Assembly: GCA_027364815.1 (NCBI GenBank)
Contig: DAHXOQ010000047.1
Location: forward strand, 1-13,316
Reading direction: 5' to 3'
DNA from: Acidobacteriaceae bacterium
Lineage (GTDB): Bacteria; Acidobacteriota; Terriglobia; Terriglobales; Acidobacteriaceae
Length of the DNA: 13,316 nt
The notes under the pieces are model-generated. The model ran no database searches. It worked only from the letters and a program-made list of their open reading frames with translations, and was not told the DNA's origin. The position numbers were made by a program, and so were the translations under genes. Shown here one piece after another: positions 12,362 to 13,316 of the stretch. Each line of letters begins with the position of its first letter. The first letter of the stretch is position 1.

Positions 12362-13316
12362 TTACCAGCCAGCGGCTTTGCCGTAGTGGCTGCGGTGGTC
12401 CTGGCCGCCGAGTTTGTCGCCGGTTTTGGGGTCGATCTCGATGCACTCGCCGTTGGACCAGTGGCCGTCCTTGACGCTGACGTTGTAGCCGAGCGACTTC
12501 AATCCGGCGAGGACTTCGGGAGAGAAACCGGGTTCGAGGAAGAGCTTGTCCGGAAGGTACTGGTGGTGGAAGCGGGGCGCGTCAACGGCTTGCTGAATGT
12601 TGAGGCCGCCCTCGGTGGCGGAGAGCAGGATGTTGCCGACGGTGGTGATGATGCGCGGGCCTCCGGGTGAGCCGAGGACGTAGCGCAGACGGCCTTTTTC
12701 AAGAACGATGGTCGGTGTCATGGCGCTCAGGGGGCGCTTGCCGGCAGCGATCAAGTTGGCCGGGCCCTGGATGAGGCCGTAGTAATTGGGCGCGCCGAGT
12801 TTGACGGCGAAGTCGTCCATCTCGTCATTGAGCAAAAATCCCAGTGTGCCGCTGGTGACGTGCGAGCCGAAGGAATCGTTGAGCGTAGTGGTGACGGAGA
12901 CGGCGTTGCCCTGCGGATCGACGACGGAGTAGTGCGTGGTGTTCTTGTGCTCGGGCAGGTGGCCGGCGGATTTCGGCGGAGGGGGAAGAAATCCGCTGGG
13001 GCGCTTGAGGTCGGCGCTCGGAGTGGCACTGTCTCCGGTGATGCTCAGACGCCATGCTTCAGCATATTGCTTGCTGATGAGCTGCCGGGTGGGGATGTGG
13101 TTGAAGTCGGGGTCGCCCATGTAATCGGTGCGGTCCATGAAGGCGCGCCGCCATGCTTCAGTGATGAGATGTATGGAGTCAACGGAGCGGTCGCCGAGTC
13201 GCTTAAGATTGTAGCTCTCAAGAATATTGAGCGCGGAGATCAAAACGATTCCGCCGGACGATGGTGGCGGCGCGCTGATGACGGTGTAATTGTGGAAGGT
13301 ACCGGTGACGGGCTTG
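12362..13316 (-). CDS. ggt: Gamma-glutamyltransferase, C-terminal part (gene runs off the window)
   Basis: The last 317 residues of a gamma-glutamyltranspeptidase, a usually periplasmic N-terminal nucleophile hydrolase that cleaves gamma-glutamyl bonds of glutathione and transfers the glutamyl group. The frame is still open at the window edge, so the start is missing; the frame starting at TTG 13243 is only the first possible internal start. PPPSSGG just inside the edge is a large-subunit motif. NTTHYSVVD holds the self-processing nucleophile, the first Thr (codon 12938-12940), which becomes the N-terminus of the small subunit. Downstream, DEMDDF, GKRPLSAMTPTIV (substrate loop) and LGSPGGPRIITTV (oxyanion/glycine motif) are all intact. 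The end, GGQDHRSHYGKAAGW, is usual for the family. Active processing is expected. It faces away from the nuclease unit, and nothing links it to other genes here. Confidence 0.93.
   Translation of the reverse strand, partial: KPVTGTFHNYTVISAPPPSSGGIVLISALNILESYNLKRLGDRSVDSIHLITEAWRRAFMDRTDYMGDPDFNHIPTRQLISKQYAEAWRLSITGDSATPSADLKRPSGFLPPPPKSAGHLPEHKNTTHYSVVDPQGNAVSVTTTLNDSFGSHVTSGTLGFLLNDEMDDFAVKLGAPNYYGLIQGPANLIAAGKRPLSAMTPTIVLEKGRLRYVLGSPGGPRIITTVGNILLSATEGGLNIQQAVDAPRFHHQYLPDKLFLEPGFSPEVLAGLKSLGYNVSVKDGHWSNGECIEIDPKTGDKLGGQDHRSHYGKAAGW

Overview
The window most likely comes from an acidobacterium (Acidobacteriota, Terriglobia/Acidobacteriaceae-like). This is inferred from three things. There is a very large TonB-dependent receptor with an N-terminal carboxypeptidase-regulatory-like domain. 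There is a sugar-isomerase-like TIM barrel of a type I associate with this phylum. The intergenic repeats contain the recurrent 'ATCCTGAGC...GAAGGATCTGCAG' sequence. No taxonomic marker gene is present, so the assignment is from gene style only.

Layout. (1) 1-4679, plus strand: a leader region, the 1192-aa TonB-dependent receptor, a strong UUCG hairpin terminator, a repeat-like intergenic stretch, and a small exported thioredoxin-fold protein. (2) 4680-5023: an AT-rich convergent intergenic region with no gene. (3) 5024-6713, minus strand: a housekeeping run read in the order ruvX, greA, then a CDP-alcohol phosphatidyltransferase resembling phosphatidylinositol-phosphate synthases. (4) 6870-8908, plus strand, divergent from ruvX: mltG (septal/lateral peptidoglycan chain terminase), overlapped by 4 nt with a LolA/LolB-like lipoprotein gene, an apparent cell-envelope pair. 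(5) 8898-9719, minus strand: a sugar phosphate isomerase/epimerase-fold protein that overlaps the lipoprotein gene tail to tail and seems to have lost the family's metal ligands. (6) 9720-10200: non-coding DNA with hairpins and a G-rich run. (7) 10201-11022, plus strand: an alpha/beta hydrolase of the non-heme chloroperoxidase/arylesterase type. (8) 11023-12361: an accessory patch with an orphan antitoxin-like HTH regulator under a perfect palindrome, a repeat cluster, and a GIY-YIG nuclease gene enclosed by inverted copies of one of the repeats. (9) 12362-13316, minus strand: the C-terminal part of a gamma-glutamyltransferase that runs off the window.

The most interesting object is the roughly 516-bp unit at 11725-12240. 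A complete GIY-YIG nuclease gene lies between two inverted repeats with identical 15-bp ends, beside a third repeat copy and a 33-bp tandem array. Its layout resembles REP/RAYT elements but with a different nuclease. Calling it a repeat-mobilising system is inference. The second notable point is the TIM-barrel protein at 8898-9719, where nearly every expected metal-binding residue is replaced.
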